A stretch of 64,000 nucleotides of DNA. Origin: Rubrivivax gelatinosus. Lineage in GTDB: Bacteria; Pseudomonadota; Gammaproteobacteria; Burkholderiales; Burkholderiaceae_C. The position numbers were made by a program, and so were the translations under genes. The notes beneath the pieces are model-generated. The model was not told the DNA's origin and made no database searches. It saw only the letters and a list, made by a program, of their open reading frames with translations. Shown one piece after another: positions 9,793-18,760 of the stretch (position 1 is its first letter; each line of letters starts with the position of its first letter). The stretch covers positions 24,715 to 88,714 of the forward strand of contig NZ_NRRU01000005.1 of the NCBI RefSeq assembly GCF_016583785.1, in the 5' to 3' direction.

Positions 9793-10505
9793 CAGGCCGG
9801 CGCTTCGTCCGCACCGCCCAGCCAGGTCTGGCCACCGTCCTCGTCGCCCGGCTCGGCATTCGCACGCGCCAGCGCCATCCAGACCGCGAACGGCACCCGC
9901 GCCGCACGCCGCGGAGCGGCGCGGGCGACCTCCAGCCGGCCGTCCTCCGCCGCCAGCATCACGCCGTAACACGCCGGCACCTCGTCGACGGTCGCGATGC
10001 CTTCGCGCAGCACATACCAGCACTGGCTGGCCAGCGCCCGGTAGGCCGCGCCCTTGTCGGGCCGGCGCAAATCGGCCAGCAGGTCGGCGCGGCGCACCTT
10101 GATCTCGTGCACCAACGGCTCGGCGTAGTCCTCGACCGTGGTGTGGCGGATCGAGAACACATCGGGCATCGCCACCACCCAGCGCGCCGCGCCGTGCTCG
10201 CCGTCCAGCGGCGCGCGCAGCGCCAGGCCGCGCCAGACGATGCGCCCGGCGCGCTGCATCTCGCGCGCGATGCGCCCGACCAGCGCCTCGTGGGCGTCGA
10301 AGGCCCCGCGGTTGCGCTGCAGCGTCGCCGCCAGCAGCGCGACACCGGTGTCGCTGACGATCAGCGTCTCGCGCCCGGCCTCGTCCCAGCGGCGCTGCAG
10401 CAGGCCGGCGGCGAGCAGGTCGATCTCGATCGCGTCGCGGCAGGGCCAGCCGGCCGAGCGCCAGATCTCGCGCAGGCGCCGCCGGTGGGCGGCACTGGGC
10501 TCCAC
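9792..10505 (-). CDS. MmcB-like putative nuclease-fold protein
   Basis: This is a 237-residue protein of uncertain family. A central segment, MPDVFSIRHT then HEIKVRRADLLADLR followed by K-AAYRALA-QCWYVL, has the D...E-x-K spacing of PD-(D/E)XK nuclease folds and resembles MmcB-type DNA-repair proteins. The N-terminal third looks like a winged helix (LLAAGLLQRRWDEAG...). It starts at GTG 10505, immediately after the stop of the DUF427 gene, and so is the last gene of the ergothioneine-containing operon. Nuclease activity is a guess from the motif. Confidence 0.55.
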   Translation of the reverse strand: MEPSAAHRRRLREIWRSAGWPCRDAIEIDLLAAGLLQRRWDEAGRETLIVSDTGVALLAATLQRNRGAFDAHEALVGRIAREMQRAGRIVWRGLALRAPLDGEHGAARWVVAMPDVFSIRHTTVEDYAEPLVHEIKVRRADLLADLRRPDKGAAYRALASQCWYVLREGIATVDEVPACYGVMLAAEDGRLEVARAAPRRAARVPFAVWMALARANAEPGDEDGGQTWLGGADEAPA

Positions 10506-10506
10506 C

Positions 10507-10788
10507 TCAGTCGACGACCTGCACGCCCTTCCAGAACGCGATCCGGCCCTTGATCTCGGCCGCCGCTTCCTTCGGCTCGGGGTAGTACCAGGCGGCGTCG
10601 GGGTTGGCGTCGCCGTCGACGAACAGCGTGTGATACCGCGCCTCGCCCTTCCACGAGCACATCGTGCGCGTGTTGCTCGGCAGCAGGTACTGCGTCTTTA
10701 CCGCCTCGGCCGGGAAATAGTGGTTGCCTTCGACCACCACGGTGTCGTCGCTCTCGGCGACGACGCTGCCTCTCCAGATCGCCTTCAT
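10507..10788 (-). CDS. DUF427 domain protein
   Basis: This 93-residue protein shows the complete DUF427 pattern: VVAESDDTVVVEGNHYFP, then LLPS-TRT-CSWKGEARYHTL, then D-AWYYPEPK and a closing GRIAFWKGVQV. The family forms small beta-rich folds of unknown function and often sits beside egtB/egtD. ATG at 10788 is preferred over ATG 10806 because GAGAGGA lies at the right distance before it. It is 14 bases after egtD on the same strand. Confidence 0.85.
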   Translation of the reverse strand: MKAIWRGSVVAESDDTVVVEGNHYFPAEAVKTQYLLPSNTRTMCSWKGEARYHTLFVDGDANPDAAWYYPEPKEAAAEIKGRIAFWKGVQVVD

Positions 10789-10802
10789 TTCGTTCCTCTC
10801 GC

Positions 10803-11714
10803 TCATGCCGGGTTCGCCGGCTCCAGCCAGTGCAGCGAAAAACGTCGCGCCGCATCGGTCCAGACGGGGCCGGGTTCGAACCCGGCGCGCCGCGCGAGGG
10901 CCCGGAAACCCTCGACGCCGTACTTGTACGAATTCTCCGTGTGCAGGCTGTCGCCTTCGTCGAATTCGAAGCGCTCGCCACCGACCTGCAGCACCTGGCG
11001 CCGGCGGCTGACCAGGTGCATCTCGATGCGGCGCAAAGGCGGATGGTAGAACGCCGCGTGCGCCCAGGCGCCGAGATCGATGTCGGCGCCCAGCTCCCGG
11101 TTGGCACGCGCCAGCAGGTTGAGGTTGAACGCCGCGGTGACACCCTGCGCGTCGTTGTAGGCCGCGTGCAGTTCGGCCGGCTCCTTGAACAGGTCGACGC
11201 CGATCAGCAGCGCGCCGCCGTCCAGCCACTGGCGAAAGCGCGCCAGCAGCGCCTGCGCCGCCTCGGGCTCGAAGTTGCCGATCGAGCTGCCGGGAAAGAA
11301 GCCGATGCGCCGCCCCGCCGCCGGCGGCAGCACCAGGTCACGCGTGAAGTCGCCAGCCAGCGGCTCGACGGCCAGCCCGGGATAGTCGGCGCGCAAGGTG
11401 GCGGCGGCTTCGGCCAGGTACTCGCCGGAGATGTCGATCGGCACGAAACGCCGCGGCGACTCCAGCGCATCCAGCAGCAGCCGCACCTTGACGCTGGCAC
11501 CGGCACCGAACTCGACGATCTCGGCGCCGGTGCCGATGCGGGCCGCGAACTCGGGTGCGTGCCGGTCCAGCAGCGCGAGCTCGGTGCGCGTCGGGTAGTA
11601 CTCGGGCAGCAGGCAGATGCGCTCGAACAGGCGCGAGCCTTCGGCGTCGTAGAACCACTTGGGCGCGATGTGGCGGGTGCGCAGCCCCGCGACGAACTCC
11701 TCGGCGAAGCTCAT
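10803..11714 (-). CDS. egtD: L-histidine N-alpha-methyltransferase EgtD
   Basis: This 303-residue enzyme trimethylates histidine to hercynine with S-adenosylmethionine, the first step of ergothioneine biosynthesis. It shows the family's landmarks: the substrate-loop segment LLPEYYPTRTE, the SAM-binding EFGAGASVKVRLLL, FFPGSSIGNF, LIGVDLFK and the closing ENSYKYGVEGF. Length is typical (~320). Its ATG overlaps the stop of egtB (ATGA), so EgtB and EgtD are coupled. Confidence 0.93.
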   Translation of the reverse strand: MSFAEEFVAGLRTRHIAPKWFYDAEGSRLFERICLLPEYYPTRTELALLDRHAPEFAARIGTGAEIVEFGAGASVKVRLLLDALESPRRFVPIDISGEYLAEAAATLRADYPGLAVEPLAGDFTRDLVLPPAAGRRIGFFPGSSIGNFEPEAAQALLARFRQWLDGGALLIGVDLFKEPAELHAAYNDAQGVTAAFNLNLLARANRELGADIDLGAWAHAAFYHPPLRRIEMHLVSRRRQVLQVGGERFEFDEGDSLHTENSYKYGVEGFRALARRAGFEPGPVWTDAARRFSLHWLEPANPA

Positions 11715-12892
11715 GCGTCGAGCGCGAGCCGCAGGCCGCTGTACTGCCAGCGTGCCGCCGGCGGGAAGAAGTTGCGGTAGCTGGCGCGTGCATGCCCCGC
11801 CGGCGTCGCCACCGAACTGCCGCGCAGCACGATCTGGCCGACCATGAACTTGCCGTTGTATTCGCCGACGGCACCGGCCAGCGGCCGGAACCGTGGATAC
11901 GGGTCGTAGGACGAGCGCGTCCACTGCCAGACGGCGCCGAAACACTGCGCCGGCGGTGTCGCCGACGTCGCCGCGTGCTCCCACTCGGCTTCGCTTGGCA
12001 GCCGCGCGCCGGCCCATTCGGCGAAGGCCGCCGCCTCGTAGAACGACAGGTGGCGCACCGGGGCCTCCGGCTGGCGTTCACGTTCGCCGTACAGCGTGAA
12101 CTCGAGGCCGCCGTCGCGCCAGTACAGCGGCGCCGTCCAGCCCTGGGCCTGCACCACCGCCCAGCCGTCCGACAACCACAGCGCCGCGCGCCGGTAGCCT
12201 GCGTCGTCGACGAATGCCTGGTACTCGGCGTTGCTCACGAGCCGGTTCGCGAGCCGGTAGGGCTGCAGCAGCACGCGGTGGCGCGGCGTCTCGTTGTCGA
12301 AGGCGAAACCGCCGCCGCCGTGGCCGATCTCGACGCTGCCGCCGGCGTAGTCCAGCCAGCCGGGCTCGGCGGCCACCACCGGCGGCGGTTCGCCCGGCCA
12401 GGCGGCCGGGGCCAGCGGGTTCAGCGCCAGCGCCGCCAGCAGGTCGGTCTGGATCAGCTCCTGGTGCTGCTGCTCGTGCTGCAGGCCAAGCTCGATCAGC
12501 GGCCAGGCGCGCGCGCGCGTGTCGGCGTCGGCCCCGGCGATGAAGGCGGCCAGCGCCTCGTCGACCGCATGCCGCCACGGCAGCACCTCGGCCAGCGAGG
12601 GCCGCGACAACATGCCGCGCTGCGGCCGCGGGTGGCGCGGCCCCAGGCTCTCGTAATAGGAGTTGAACAGCCGCGCCCAGCGTTCGTCGTGCGGCCGGAA
12701 ACCCGGCGCGTGCGGGCCGAGCACGATGGCCTCGAAGAACCAGCTGGTGTGGGCCAGATGCCATTTGGTCGGACTGGCGTCGGGCATGGCTTGCAGCGCC
12801 TGGTCTTCGGGCGAGAGCGGCGCCGCGAGCGCCTCGCTGTGTGCTCGCACCCGCCGCAGGCGTGCGCCCAGGCTCTGATCGTCGTCGGACAT
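11711..12892 (-). CDS. egtB: ergothioneine biosynthesis protein EgtB
   Basis: This 393-residue non-haem iron sulfoxide synthase joins hercynine to a thiol donor. The N-terminal DinB-like domain supplies the three iron histidines (KWHLAHTSWFFE near residue 43 and HEQQHQE near 138). The C-terminal half is the sulfatase-modifying-factor (FGE) fold with RLPSEAEWEHAA and the final RNFFPPAARWQYSGLRLA. ATG at 12892 gives the usual N-terminus. No EgtC, EgtA or EgtE is present nearby, as in many proteobacteria with only EgtB and EgtD. A divergent gap separates it from pirin. Confidence 0.93.
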   Translation of the reverse strand: MSDDDQSLGARLRRVRAHSEALAAPLSPEDQALQAMPDASPTKWHLAHTSWFFEAIVLGPHAPGFRPHDERWARLFNSYYESLGPRHPRPQRGMLSRPSLAEVLPWRHAVDEALAAFIAGADADTRARAWPLIELGLQHEQQHQELIQTDLLAALALNPLAPAAWPGEPPPVVAAEPGWLDYAGGSVEIGHGGGGFAFDNETPRHRVLLQPYRLANRLVSNAEYQAFVDDAGYRRAALWLSDGWAVVQAQGWTAPLYWRDGGLEFTLYGERERQPEAPVRHLSFYEAAAFAEWAGARLPSEAEWEHAATSATPPAQCFGAVWQWTRSSYDPYPRFRPLAGAVGEYNGKFMVGQIVLRGSSVATPAGHARASYRNFFPPAARWQYSGLRLALDA

Positions 12893-13066
12893 CGGCGGGG
12901 CTCCTGCGGCCGGTCGGTGAATCATTCTGGTCTGGGCTCGTGTCGGTTACCCCTTCGGGCAAGCCCCGTACCGTGTGTGCAGCTGTAAGCGGCGCACACG
13001 CCGGCCGAACGCTGCGTGCAGCCCCGCTGAAACACCGCTCAAGCCCTGCCGCCTACAGTGGCTGCC

Positions 13067-13930
13067 ATGGACAGCAGCACCCTCAGCCCCAGCGTCACCA
13101 CCCCGCGCAGCATCGAACGCCTGGTCGCCGGCCAGCCGACGAGCGACGGTGCCGGCGTGCGCCTCGTGCGCCTGCTGACGCAGGACCTGCAGCGCCGGCT
13201 CGACCCCTTCCTGATGCTGGACAACTTCGGCACCGACCGGCCCGAGGACTACATCGCCGGTTTCCCCGACCACCCGCACCGCGGTTTCGAGACCGTCACC
13301 GTGATGGTCCAGGGCCGCATGCGCCACCGCGACAGCGCCGGCCACGAAGGCAGCGTCGGGCCCGGCGGCGTGCAGTGGATGAGCACCGGCCGCGGCCTGG
13401 TGCACAGCGAGATGCCCGAGCAGCAGGACGGCGCGATGGAAGGTTTCCAGCTCTGGCTGAACCTGCCGGCGCGCACGAAGATGGGCGAACCCTGGTACCG
13501 CGACATTGACGCCGCCGCGGTGCCGGTGTGGCAGGGCGAAGGCGTGCGCGCGCGCGTCGTCGCCGGCCGCACGCACGGTGTCGCCGGTGCGGTCGAACGC
13601 GACACGACCGAGCCGCTGATCCTGGACCTGGAACTGGCCGCCGGCGCGCGTTTCGAGCAGCCGCTGCCGGCTGCGCACAACGCCTTCGTCGTCGTCTACC
13701 GCGGCAGCGCGCTGCTCGGCGGGCGTGAACTGGCGCGCGGGCCGATGGTGATCCTGGCCAACGGCGGCGACGGCATCGTGCTCGAAGGCGGCGCCGCCGG
13801 CGCGCGTGTGCTGCTGGTGGCGGGCCAGCCGCTGGGCGAGCCGATCGCGCAGTACGGCCCGTTCGTGATGAACAGCAACCAGGAGATCTTCGAGGCGGTC
13901 GAAGACTTCCGCGCCGGCCGCCTGGCCTGA
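13067..13930 (+). CDS. pirin family protein
   Basis: This 287-residue bicupin has the pirin signature DPFLMLDNFG then FPDHPHRGFETVT (metal-binding histidines near residue 75) and GGVQWMSTGRGLVHSEMP in the N-terminal cupin, with a pirin C-terminal domain after about residue 180. Bacterial pirins bind iron; some are quercetin 2,3-dioxygenases and some regulate central metabolism. The ATG at 13067 has no Shine-Dalgarno, and the leader may be very short. It is divergent from egtB. Confidence 0.9.
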   Translation: MDSSTLSPSVTTPRSIERLVAGQPTSDGAGVRLVRLLTQDLQRRLDPFLMLDNFGTDRPEDYIAGFPDHPHRGFETVTVMVQGRMRHRDSAGHEGSVGPGGVQWMSTGRGLVHSEMPEQQDGAMEGFQLWLNLPARTKMGEPWYRDIDAAAVPVWQGEGVRARVVAGRTHGVAGAVERDTTEPLILDLELAAGARFEQPLPAAHNAFVVVYRGSALLGGRELARGPMVILANGGDGIVLEGGAAGARVLLVAGQPLGEPIAQYGPFVMNSNQEIFEAVEDFRAGRLA

Positions 13931-13938
13931 GAACGGAC

Positions 13939-13962
13939 CTGCGGCGCCGCAAGGCGCCGCAG
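13939..13962. terminator. GC hairpin between convergent pirin and creA
   Basis: A perfect 10-bp stem (13939-13948 with 13953-13962) with a GCAA tetraloop lies between the two convergent genes. There is no T-run on either side, so it may act as an RNA-end stabiliser or a weak terminator. Confidence 0.45.
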
Positions 13963-13988
13963 ATCGGGCTCGGGCCAGCTCGGCAGCG

Positions 13989-14477
13989 TCAGCGCTTGAG
14001 CGGGATCGGCGTCGTGCGCTCGACCGGCACCGCCGTCACCGCGTTCTGCGGCGACCCTTCGATCACACGGTCGGAATAGGTCAGGTAGACCAGCGTGTTG
14101 CGCGCCGCGTCGACCATGCGCACCACGTGCAGGCGCTTGAAGACCAGCGAGATGCGTTCGCTGAACATGTCTTCCTGCTGCGGCAGCGGCTTCGGGAACG
14201 AGATCGGCCCGGTCTGGCGGCAGGCGATCGAGGCGTCCGATTTGTCTTCGGCCAGCCCGAGCCCACCCTTGATGCCGCCGGTCTTGGCGCGCGAGACGTA
14301 GCAGGTGATGCCCTTGACGCCAGGGTCGTCGTAAGCGTCGACGACGATCTTGTGGTCCGGGCCGATCAGCTTGAAGACGGTGTCGACTTCGCCGACCGGC
14401 TCGGCCGCGGCGGCGCCGGCGCACAGCACGAGCACCGCTGCGGCCGCCGCCCGCAGGTGCCAGCGGGTATGAGTCAC
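13989..14477 (-). CDS. creA: CreA family protein
   Basis: This 162-residue exported protein has a signal peptide (about residues 1-25) and the CreA core: [33 protein letters not shown], then [10 protein letters not shown] and the [11 protein letters not shown] segment with [15 protein letters not shown]. CreA proteins are small periplasmic proteins of unknown function found in many proteobacteria. It begins at GTG two bases after the stop of the upstream lipoprotein gene, so the two are probably co-transcribed. Confidence 0.85.
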   Translation of the reverse strand: MTHTRWHLRAAAAAVLVLCAGAAAAEPVGEVDTVFKLIGPDHKIVVDAYDDPGVKGITCYVSRAKTGGIKGGLGLAEDKSDASIACRQTGPISFPKPLPQQEDMFSERISLVFKRLHVVRMVDAARNTLVYLTYSDRVIEGSPQNAVTAVPVERTTPIPLKR

Positions 14478-14479
14478 CG

Positions 14480-15769
14480 TCAGTGGTCCTCGACCAGGTC
14501 GCCGGCGGGTGCGGCGGCGCTGCCGCCGACCAGCACCGTGTACACCTTGCCGGCCTCGATCACCTGCTCGGTCAGCGACAGCACCGAGCCGGTCACGACC
14601 GGCGAGGTGACGATCAGCGTGCCGCTGCTGGCGGTCGAGACGTCGACGTAGGCCGACGCAGTACCGACCGCGACGCTGGTCACCAGCTGCGAGGACCCGA
14701 GCTTCAGCGACAGCGTCGAACCCAGGTCGCTGATGGCGTTGATGAGCCGGATCTTGCCCTTGCTGCTGTCGGTCGACAGCGTGTTGTCGTCCGTCAGCCA
14801 GACGGCCGCCGGCGCGCCCGCGCTGCCGTAGACCAGCAGCGTGTAGTCGGTGCCGGCCACCAGCGTGCCGCTGGGCAGCGAGCTGCTGACGTCGGTGCTG
14901 CCGATGGCGACCGCCACCGTCGGCGTGCCGGCGTCGACGAGCGCGTAGTCGCTGACCACCGGCGAGCCCGAGGACAGCAGTTCGGTCCCGTCGACGGTGG
15001 CGGTGACGGTCGCATTCGCCGCCGCCGCCGCCGCGACGCGCACGCGGGCATCGGTGACGTCGATGCGGGTCAGCGTGCTCTTTTCCTCGCGCAGCAGCAG
15101 GCCGTTGACGAGCACGCCGCTGGCCGCCGCGGTCAGCGCCAGCGTGTAGACCTTGCCATCGCCGAAGACGATGTCGGAGACGTCCAGGCGGACATCGCTC
15201 TTGCTGCCCGAGGCGGTGACGACCACGCGCCAGGTGCCGGAATCGATCTTGATGAAGTCGTTGAGCGTGCCCACCGCGGCCGCCGACTGCGTCGCGACCG
15301 AGTCGGCCAGCGTGTCGTCGGCGCCCATCACGTAGACGTCCAGCACGCCAGCATCGGTGGCGCCGTTGAAGACCCGCACCTTGCTCTGGTCGTCGTCCGG
15401 GTCGGAGGTGGTCTCATCGAGCTGCAGCCAGTCGAGATCACCGACCGGGCCCCAGGCGAGGATGGTGTAGTAGTCGTCCTCGCTCAGCGAGGGCGTGAAG
15501 GTCGACACCAGTGCCGAGGCCGAGCCGCTGCGCGAGATCGTCGAGTCGCAGTCGCCCGGGTCGACGTCCTTGTACTTCGTCTCGATGCCGTAAGCGATCG
15601 AGCTGAACAGGTTGTCGCCGTCGACCTTCAGCGTCAGCGAGTCGTACGAGCTGGCGTTGATGAAACGGACATGGGCCTTGGTCGTGTCCTCGCCGCCGCC
15701 GCAGCCGGCGAGCACCACCGGCGACGACAGCGCCAGCGAGAGCCAGCGCCTGCGGTTGATCTGCTGCAT
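14480..15769 (-). CDS. DUF4397 domain lipoprotein
   Basis: This 429-residue protein has a lipobox (VVLAGC at about residues 18-23) followed by GGG. It then has two DUF4397 modules with the recurring opening V-R-INAS / [10 protein letters not shown], where DUF4397 proteins build beta-sandwich repeats. It is rich in Ser, Thr, Ala and Asp with no catalytic motif and is expected to be anchored in a membrane facing the periplasm or surface. Its role is unknown. It sits directly upstream of creA. Confidence 0.8.
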   Translation of the reverse strand: MQQINRRRWLSLALSSPVVLAGCGGGEDTTKAHVRFINASSYDSLTLKVDGDNLFSSIAYGIETKYKDVDPGDCDSTISRSGSASALVSTFTPSLSEDDYYTILAWGPVGDLDWLQLDETTSDPDDDQSKVRVFNGATDAGVLDVYVMGADDTLADSVATQSAAAVGTLNDFIKIDSGTWRVVVTASGSKSDVRLDVSDIVFGDGKVYTLALTAAASGVLVNGLLLREEKSTLTRIDVTDARVRVAAAAAANATVTATVDGTELLSSGSPVVSDYALVDAGTPTVAVAIGSTDVSSSLPSGTLVAGTDYTLLVYGSAGAPAAVWLTDDNTLSTDSSKGKIRLINAISDLGSTLSLKLGSSQLVTSVAVGTASAYVDVSTASSGTLIVTSPVVTGSVLSLTEQVIEAGKVYTVLVGGSAAAPAGDLVEDH

Positions 15770-15881
15770 CGAAGTCTCCTGCGCGCCAGCGCGAGCGGCC
15801 GGCAAAGACGACATCATCGCCCAGTCGCGTTGCGCTGTTGCGTCCGGCGATGACGTCGTCGCGTCGATGCTGCAGCCGCGA

Positions 15882-16769
15882 TCAGGTCGCGGGCTTGTCC
15901 GACAGCGCCTTCAGGTTGTCCTGAAGCTCCTTGCCCATCGGCGCATTCAGGGTAATGCCCTTGGGCGGGATCGGCGCCAGGAACCACTTGCGGTAGAGCT
16001 TCTCGAACTCGCCGCTCTTCATCAGCCTGGCGACGACGCCGTCGACCAGATGCTTGAACGCCGGGTCGTCCTTGCGCAGCATGATCGCGTAGGGCTCGAC
16101 CTGGATCGGATCGCCGACGACGGCCAGTTCGGCCGGGTTCGCCGAACTCGCACGCAGGCCGTACAGCAGGATGTCGTCCATGCCGAAGGCGGCGGCGCGG
16201 CCGCTCTGCACCAGCAGCGCGGCCTCGGCGTGGTCCTTGGCGCCGATCAACTCGATCGGCAGCTTGTTCTCGCTGATCAGGTTGCGCAGGATGCGGTAGT
16301 TGGTGGTGCCGGTGGTCGACACCAGCACCTTGCCGTGCAGATCGGCGAGCGACTTGATGCCCGAGTCGGAGCGCACCAGGAAGCGTGTGCCGGTGTAGAA
16401 GTAGTTGACCGCGAACGCCACCTGCTTGGCGCGGTCGCTGTTGTTCGTCGTCGAGCCGCATTCGATGTCGATGGTGCCGTTGACCAGCAGCGGGATGCGG
16501 TTGGCGCTGGTCACCGGCTGCAGGTTCACCTTCAGGTCGGCACGGCCGGTGGCCTTCTTCACCTCGTCGACGATGCGGCCGCAGATCTCGTAGCCGAAGC
16601 CGACCGGCTGCGCCTTGTCGTCGAGGTAGGAAAAGGGGATCGAGGACTCGCGGTAGGCGACACCGATGCTGCCGCTGGCCTTGACCTTCTCCAGCGTGGT
16701 CTGGGCTGCGGCCGCACCGGCGACGACGGCGAGGGTCAGGACGGCAAGATGGCGCACGATCTGGGGCAT
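15882..16769 (-). CDS. amino-acid ABC transporter substrate-binding protein
   Basis: This 295-residue periplasmic binding protein (SBP family 3) has a signal peptide ending GAAAAQ. It continues with the glutamate/aspartate-binding pattern: SIGVAYRESSIPFSYLD, GYEICGRIVDEVK, NRIPLLVNGTIDIECGSTTN-DRAK, and a late LRKDDPAFKHLVD. The IDIECGSTTN segment is characteristic of GltI-type glutamate/aspartate binders. No permease or ATPase is adjacent, so its transporter must be encoded elsewhere. It lies ~110 bases downstream of the small gene and terminator at 16.9 kb. Confidence 0.85.
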   Translation of the reverse strand: MPQIVRHLAVLTLAVVAGAAAAQTTLEKVKASGSIGVAYRESSIPFSYLDDKAQPVGFGYEICGRIVDEVKKATGRADLKVNLQPVTSANRIPLLVNGTIDIECGSTTNNSDRAKQVAFAVNYFYTGTRFLVRSDSGIKSLADLHGKVLVSTTGTTNYRILRNLISENKLPIELIGAKDHAEAALLVQSGRAAAFGMDDILLYGLRASSANPAELAVVGDPIQVEPYAIMLRKDDPAFKHLVDGVVARLMKSGEFEKLYRKWFLAPIPPKGITLNAPMGKELQDNLKALSDKPAT

Positions 16770-16865
16770 GGAGGACTCCGTGTCGAGAGGTGGAGACCAG
16801 CTTAAGCAAAGCGGCTGCCAGCGTGACTCCGCATGAACACCCGGAGTCTGGCGCGCCACAAACGA

Positions 16866-16891
16866 CGACGCCCGGCAACAGCCGGGCGTCG
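16866..16891 (-). terminator. Rho-independent-type terminator of the 48-residue gene
   Basis: An 11-bp perfect stem (16866-16876 with 16881-16891, loop AACA) lies 20 bases after the stop of the small minus-strand gene. The minus-strand transcript continues into a short T-rich stretch (TCGTTTGT). Confidence 0.65.
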
Positions 16892-16911
16892 CGAGGGGGT
16901 ACCGGCCGCGT

Positions 16912-17058
16912 TCAGACGCGGGCAGCAGCGGCGCTCTGCGCGACGATGCTCGACGCGCCGTCCTGCGAAGCCAGCGAGTCGATGCCGGAGAGCATCACGA
17001 CGGTGAAGAAGGCCGCGCTGGCCAGCGCGATCAGGCGGGGGGCGAAGCGGGTGGTCAT
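16912..17058 (-). CDS. small exported or membrane protein, 48 residues
   Basis: This short gene has a strong ribosome site (AAGGAG seven bases before the ATG) and a terminator right behind it, so it is likely real. The product has a basic start (MTTRFAPR), one hydrophobic segment (about residues 9-25) and a short polar Ala/Ser-rich tail. It may be a small single-pass or secreted protein. No family is recognised. Confidence 0.6.
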   Translation of the reverse strand: MTTRFAPRLIALASAAFFTVVMLSGIDSLASQDGASSIVAQSAAAARV

Positions 17059-17188
17059 CGTGGGCTCCTTCGGGTTGCGTGCTGCGATGGAGTCCACTGT
17101 AGGCAGCGCCCCCGGCGGCCGCGAGCGGCTTGCGACGACCGGCGCCGGCAGGCGACGAAGCGCCTGCGGCGGCGACGGGCTGCAGCGC

Positions 17189-17428
17189 TCAGCCGGCGTC
17201 GCCTGGGTTGCGCGACGGCTGCGAAAGCGCTTGCGGCCACTCGGGCGCGCCGAACTCGTCAAGCTCGGCGTGTTCCGTGACCGCCAGGCCCTGCATCAGT
17301 TCGAGGCTGGACTCGTACCAGCCGCAGGCAGCCCCGGCACGTGTGCCGGCCGCGGCCGCCTCGCCCGGCGAAGCAGGCCAGTCCGGCGAGCCGTTGCGGC
17401 GGCGGCGATGCGAGAACAGTGCAGGCAT
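17189..17428 (-). CDS. small hypothetical protein, 79 residues
   Basis: The ATG at 17428 has AAGGAG six bases upstream. The product starts with a basic stretch (FSHRRRRN), then a Pro/Ala/Gly segment and a central GWYESSLELMQGLAVTEH, which resembles short conserved proteins of Burkholderiales with a S-ELMQGL-VTE motif. No signal peptide or membrane segment is seen. Function is unknown. Confidence 0.6.
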   Translation of the reverse strand: MPALFSHRRRRNGSPDWPASPGEAAAAGTRAGAACGWYESSLELMQGLAVTEHAELDEFGAPEWPQALSQPSRNPGDAG

Positions 17429-17598
17429 GGACGGCTCCTTCCACTCTCCCCTTCGCGTCGAGCAGGGGTGCCGGCAAATGGTGATCCGGCGACGGTCATC
17501 CGACCATCACCCGAACGGCTCCACCAGCCGGGTAGGAGCCCGCTCCCCCGCGAACGGGTGATGCAGCGTTCACGGCCCGCCAGAGGCCCGGCAGCCGG

Positions 17599-18180
17599 CT
17601 AGCGGCCCAGAGGCGCGACGCCGAAGAGCCAGGCGTGGGCCCAGAACGCGAACACCGCCCAGGCGGCGGCGCCGACGACGACGGTCAGCACGGTGCGCGA
17701 GGCCGTGCCCGGCGCATAGACGGTGCCGGCCGCGGCATCACGCCGACGCGACGAGCGGTAGTCGAACACCGCCCAGACCATGAAGCTGCCGAACAGCAGC
17801 ACGTCGGCCAGCGTGTGGTTCGCCAGCAGGTGGGCGAAGGCCCAGAGCTTGACGCCCAGGATCATCGGGTGGTGCAGCTTGGCCTTGATCTGGTTGCCGG
17901 GCACATAGGCGGCGACGTTCAGGATGAAGGCCAGCAGCACCAGCAGCGAGGCCAGGTGCCGCGCCCAGAGCATCGGCGTCCACAGCGCCACCGGGTCCAG
18001 CCGCGCCTCGCCGTAGCCGCGCACGATCAGCACCAGGCCGACGAGCGAGAGCACCGAATACAGGCCCTTGAAGCCGTTCTCGCCCAGCCGCGAACGCAGC
18101 CGCGTGCGCCAGTCGTCGGCGACGATGCGCACCGAATGCACGGCCAGGAACAGCACGAGGCCCAGTATCAGTTGCGTCAT
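17599..18180 (-). CDS. nnrU: NnrU family membrane protein
   Basis: This 193-residue protein has five or six membrane helices and the NnrU hallmarks: N-terminal HS, RLGENGFKGLYSVLSLVGLVLIVRGYG, then the conserved PMLWARH and HPMILGVKLWAFAHLLANHTLADVLLFGSF histidine-rich helices. NnrU proteins are tied to nitric-oxide metabolism and denitrification, and the histidines may bind haem or metal. Its neighbour upstream on the opposite strand is the MaoC gene, with a ~60-bp divergent promoter region. Confidence 0.9.
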   Translation of the reverse strand: MTQLILGLVLFLAVHSVRIVADDWRTRLRSRLGENGFKGLYSVLSLVGLVLIVRGYGEARLDPVALWTPMLWARHLASLLVLLAFILNVAAYVPGNQIKAKLHHPMILGVKLWAFAHLLANHTLADVLLFGSFMVWAVFDYRSSRRRDAAAGTVYAPGTASRTVLTVVVGAAAWAVFAFWAHAWLFGVAPLGR

Positions 18181-18243
18181 GGGTGACAGGGGGAAGTCGG
18201 GACCGGGCGCATTGTCGCCGCTCGCCCGCTATCCTGCCCGGCC

Positions 18244-18717
18244 ATGAACAAGCGCTACTTCTGGGAAGATTTCGCCGCCGGCAGCGTCCGCGAGTTCGGC
18301 GCCACCACCGTCACGCGCGAGGCCATCCTGGCCTTCGCCGGCCAGTTCGACCCGCAGCCCTTCCACCTCGACGAGGAAGCGGCGAAACACTCGCTCTTCA
18401 AGGGCTTGTGCGCCAGCGGCTGGCACACCGCGGCGATGACGATGCGCATGATGTGCGACGAGTACCTGCTCGACGCCGCCAGCCTGGGCTCGCCGGGCCT
18501 GGAGAACATCCGCTGGAAGAAGCCCGTCTACCCGGGCGACACGCTGTCGGTGCGCATGGAGATCCTCGAATCGCGGCCGATGGCCAGCCGGCCGCAGGTG
18601 GGCCTGGTGCGCTCGAGCTGGACGGTGCTGAACCAACATGCCGAGCCGGTGATGACGATGGAAGGTTGGGCGATGTTCAGCCGGCGCGAGCCGGCGGTCG
18701 GCGAAAATCCGGGCTGA
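18244..18717 (+). CDS. MaoC family dehydratase
   Basis: This 157-residue single hot-dog-domain protein is related to enoyl-CoA hydratase 2. It opens YFWEDFAAGSVREFG and carries the hydratase-2 motif FA-QFDPQPFHLDE with the catalytic Asp/His pair, then SGWHTAAMTMRMM. Length is normal for the short MaoC class. It likely hydrates or dehydrates an acyl-CoA; the substrate is unknown. It lies 43 bases before the polyamine-binding protein gene. Confidence 0.88.
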   Translation: MNKRYFWEDFAAGSVREFGATTVTREAILAFAGQFDPQPFHLDEEAAKHSLFKGLCASGWHTAAMTMRMMCDEYLLDAASLGSPGLENIRWKKPVYPGDTLSVRMEILESRPMASRPQVGLVRSSWTVLNQHAEPVMTMEGWAMFSRREPAVGENPG

Positions 18718-18760
18718 ACCCTTGCCGTCTGGCGCTCACCGTCTTCGGAGGAAATCCTTC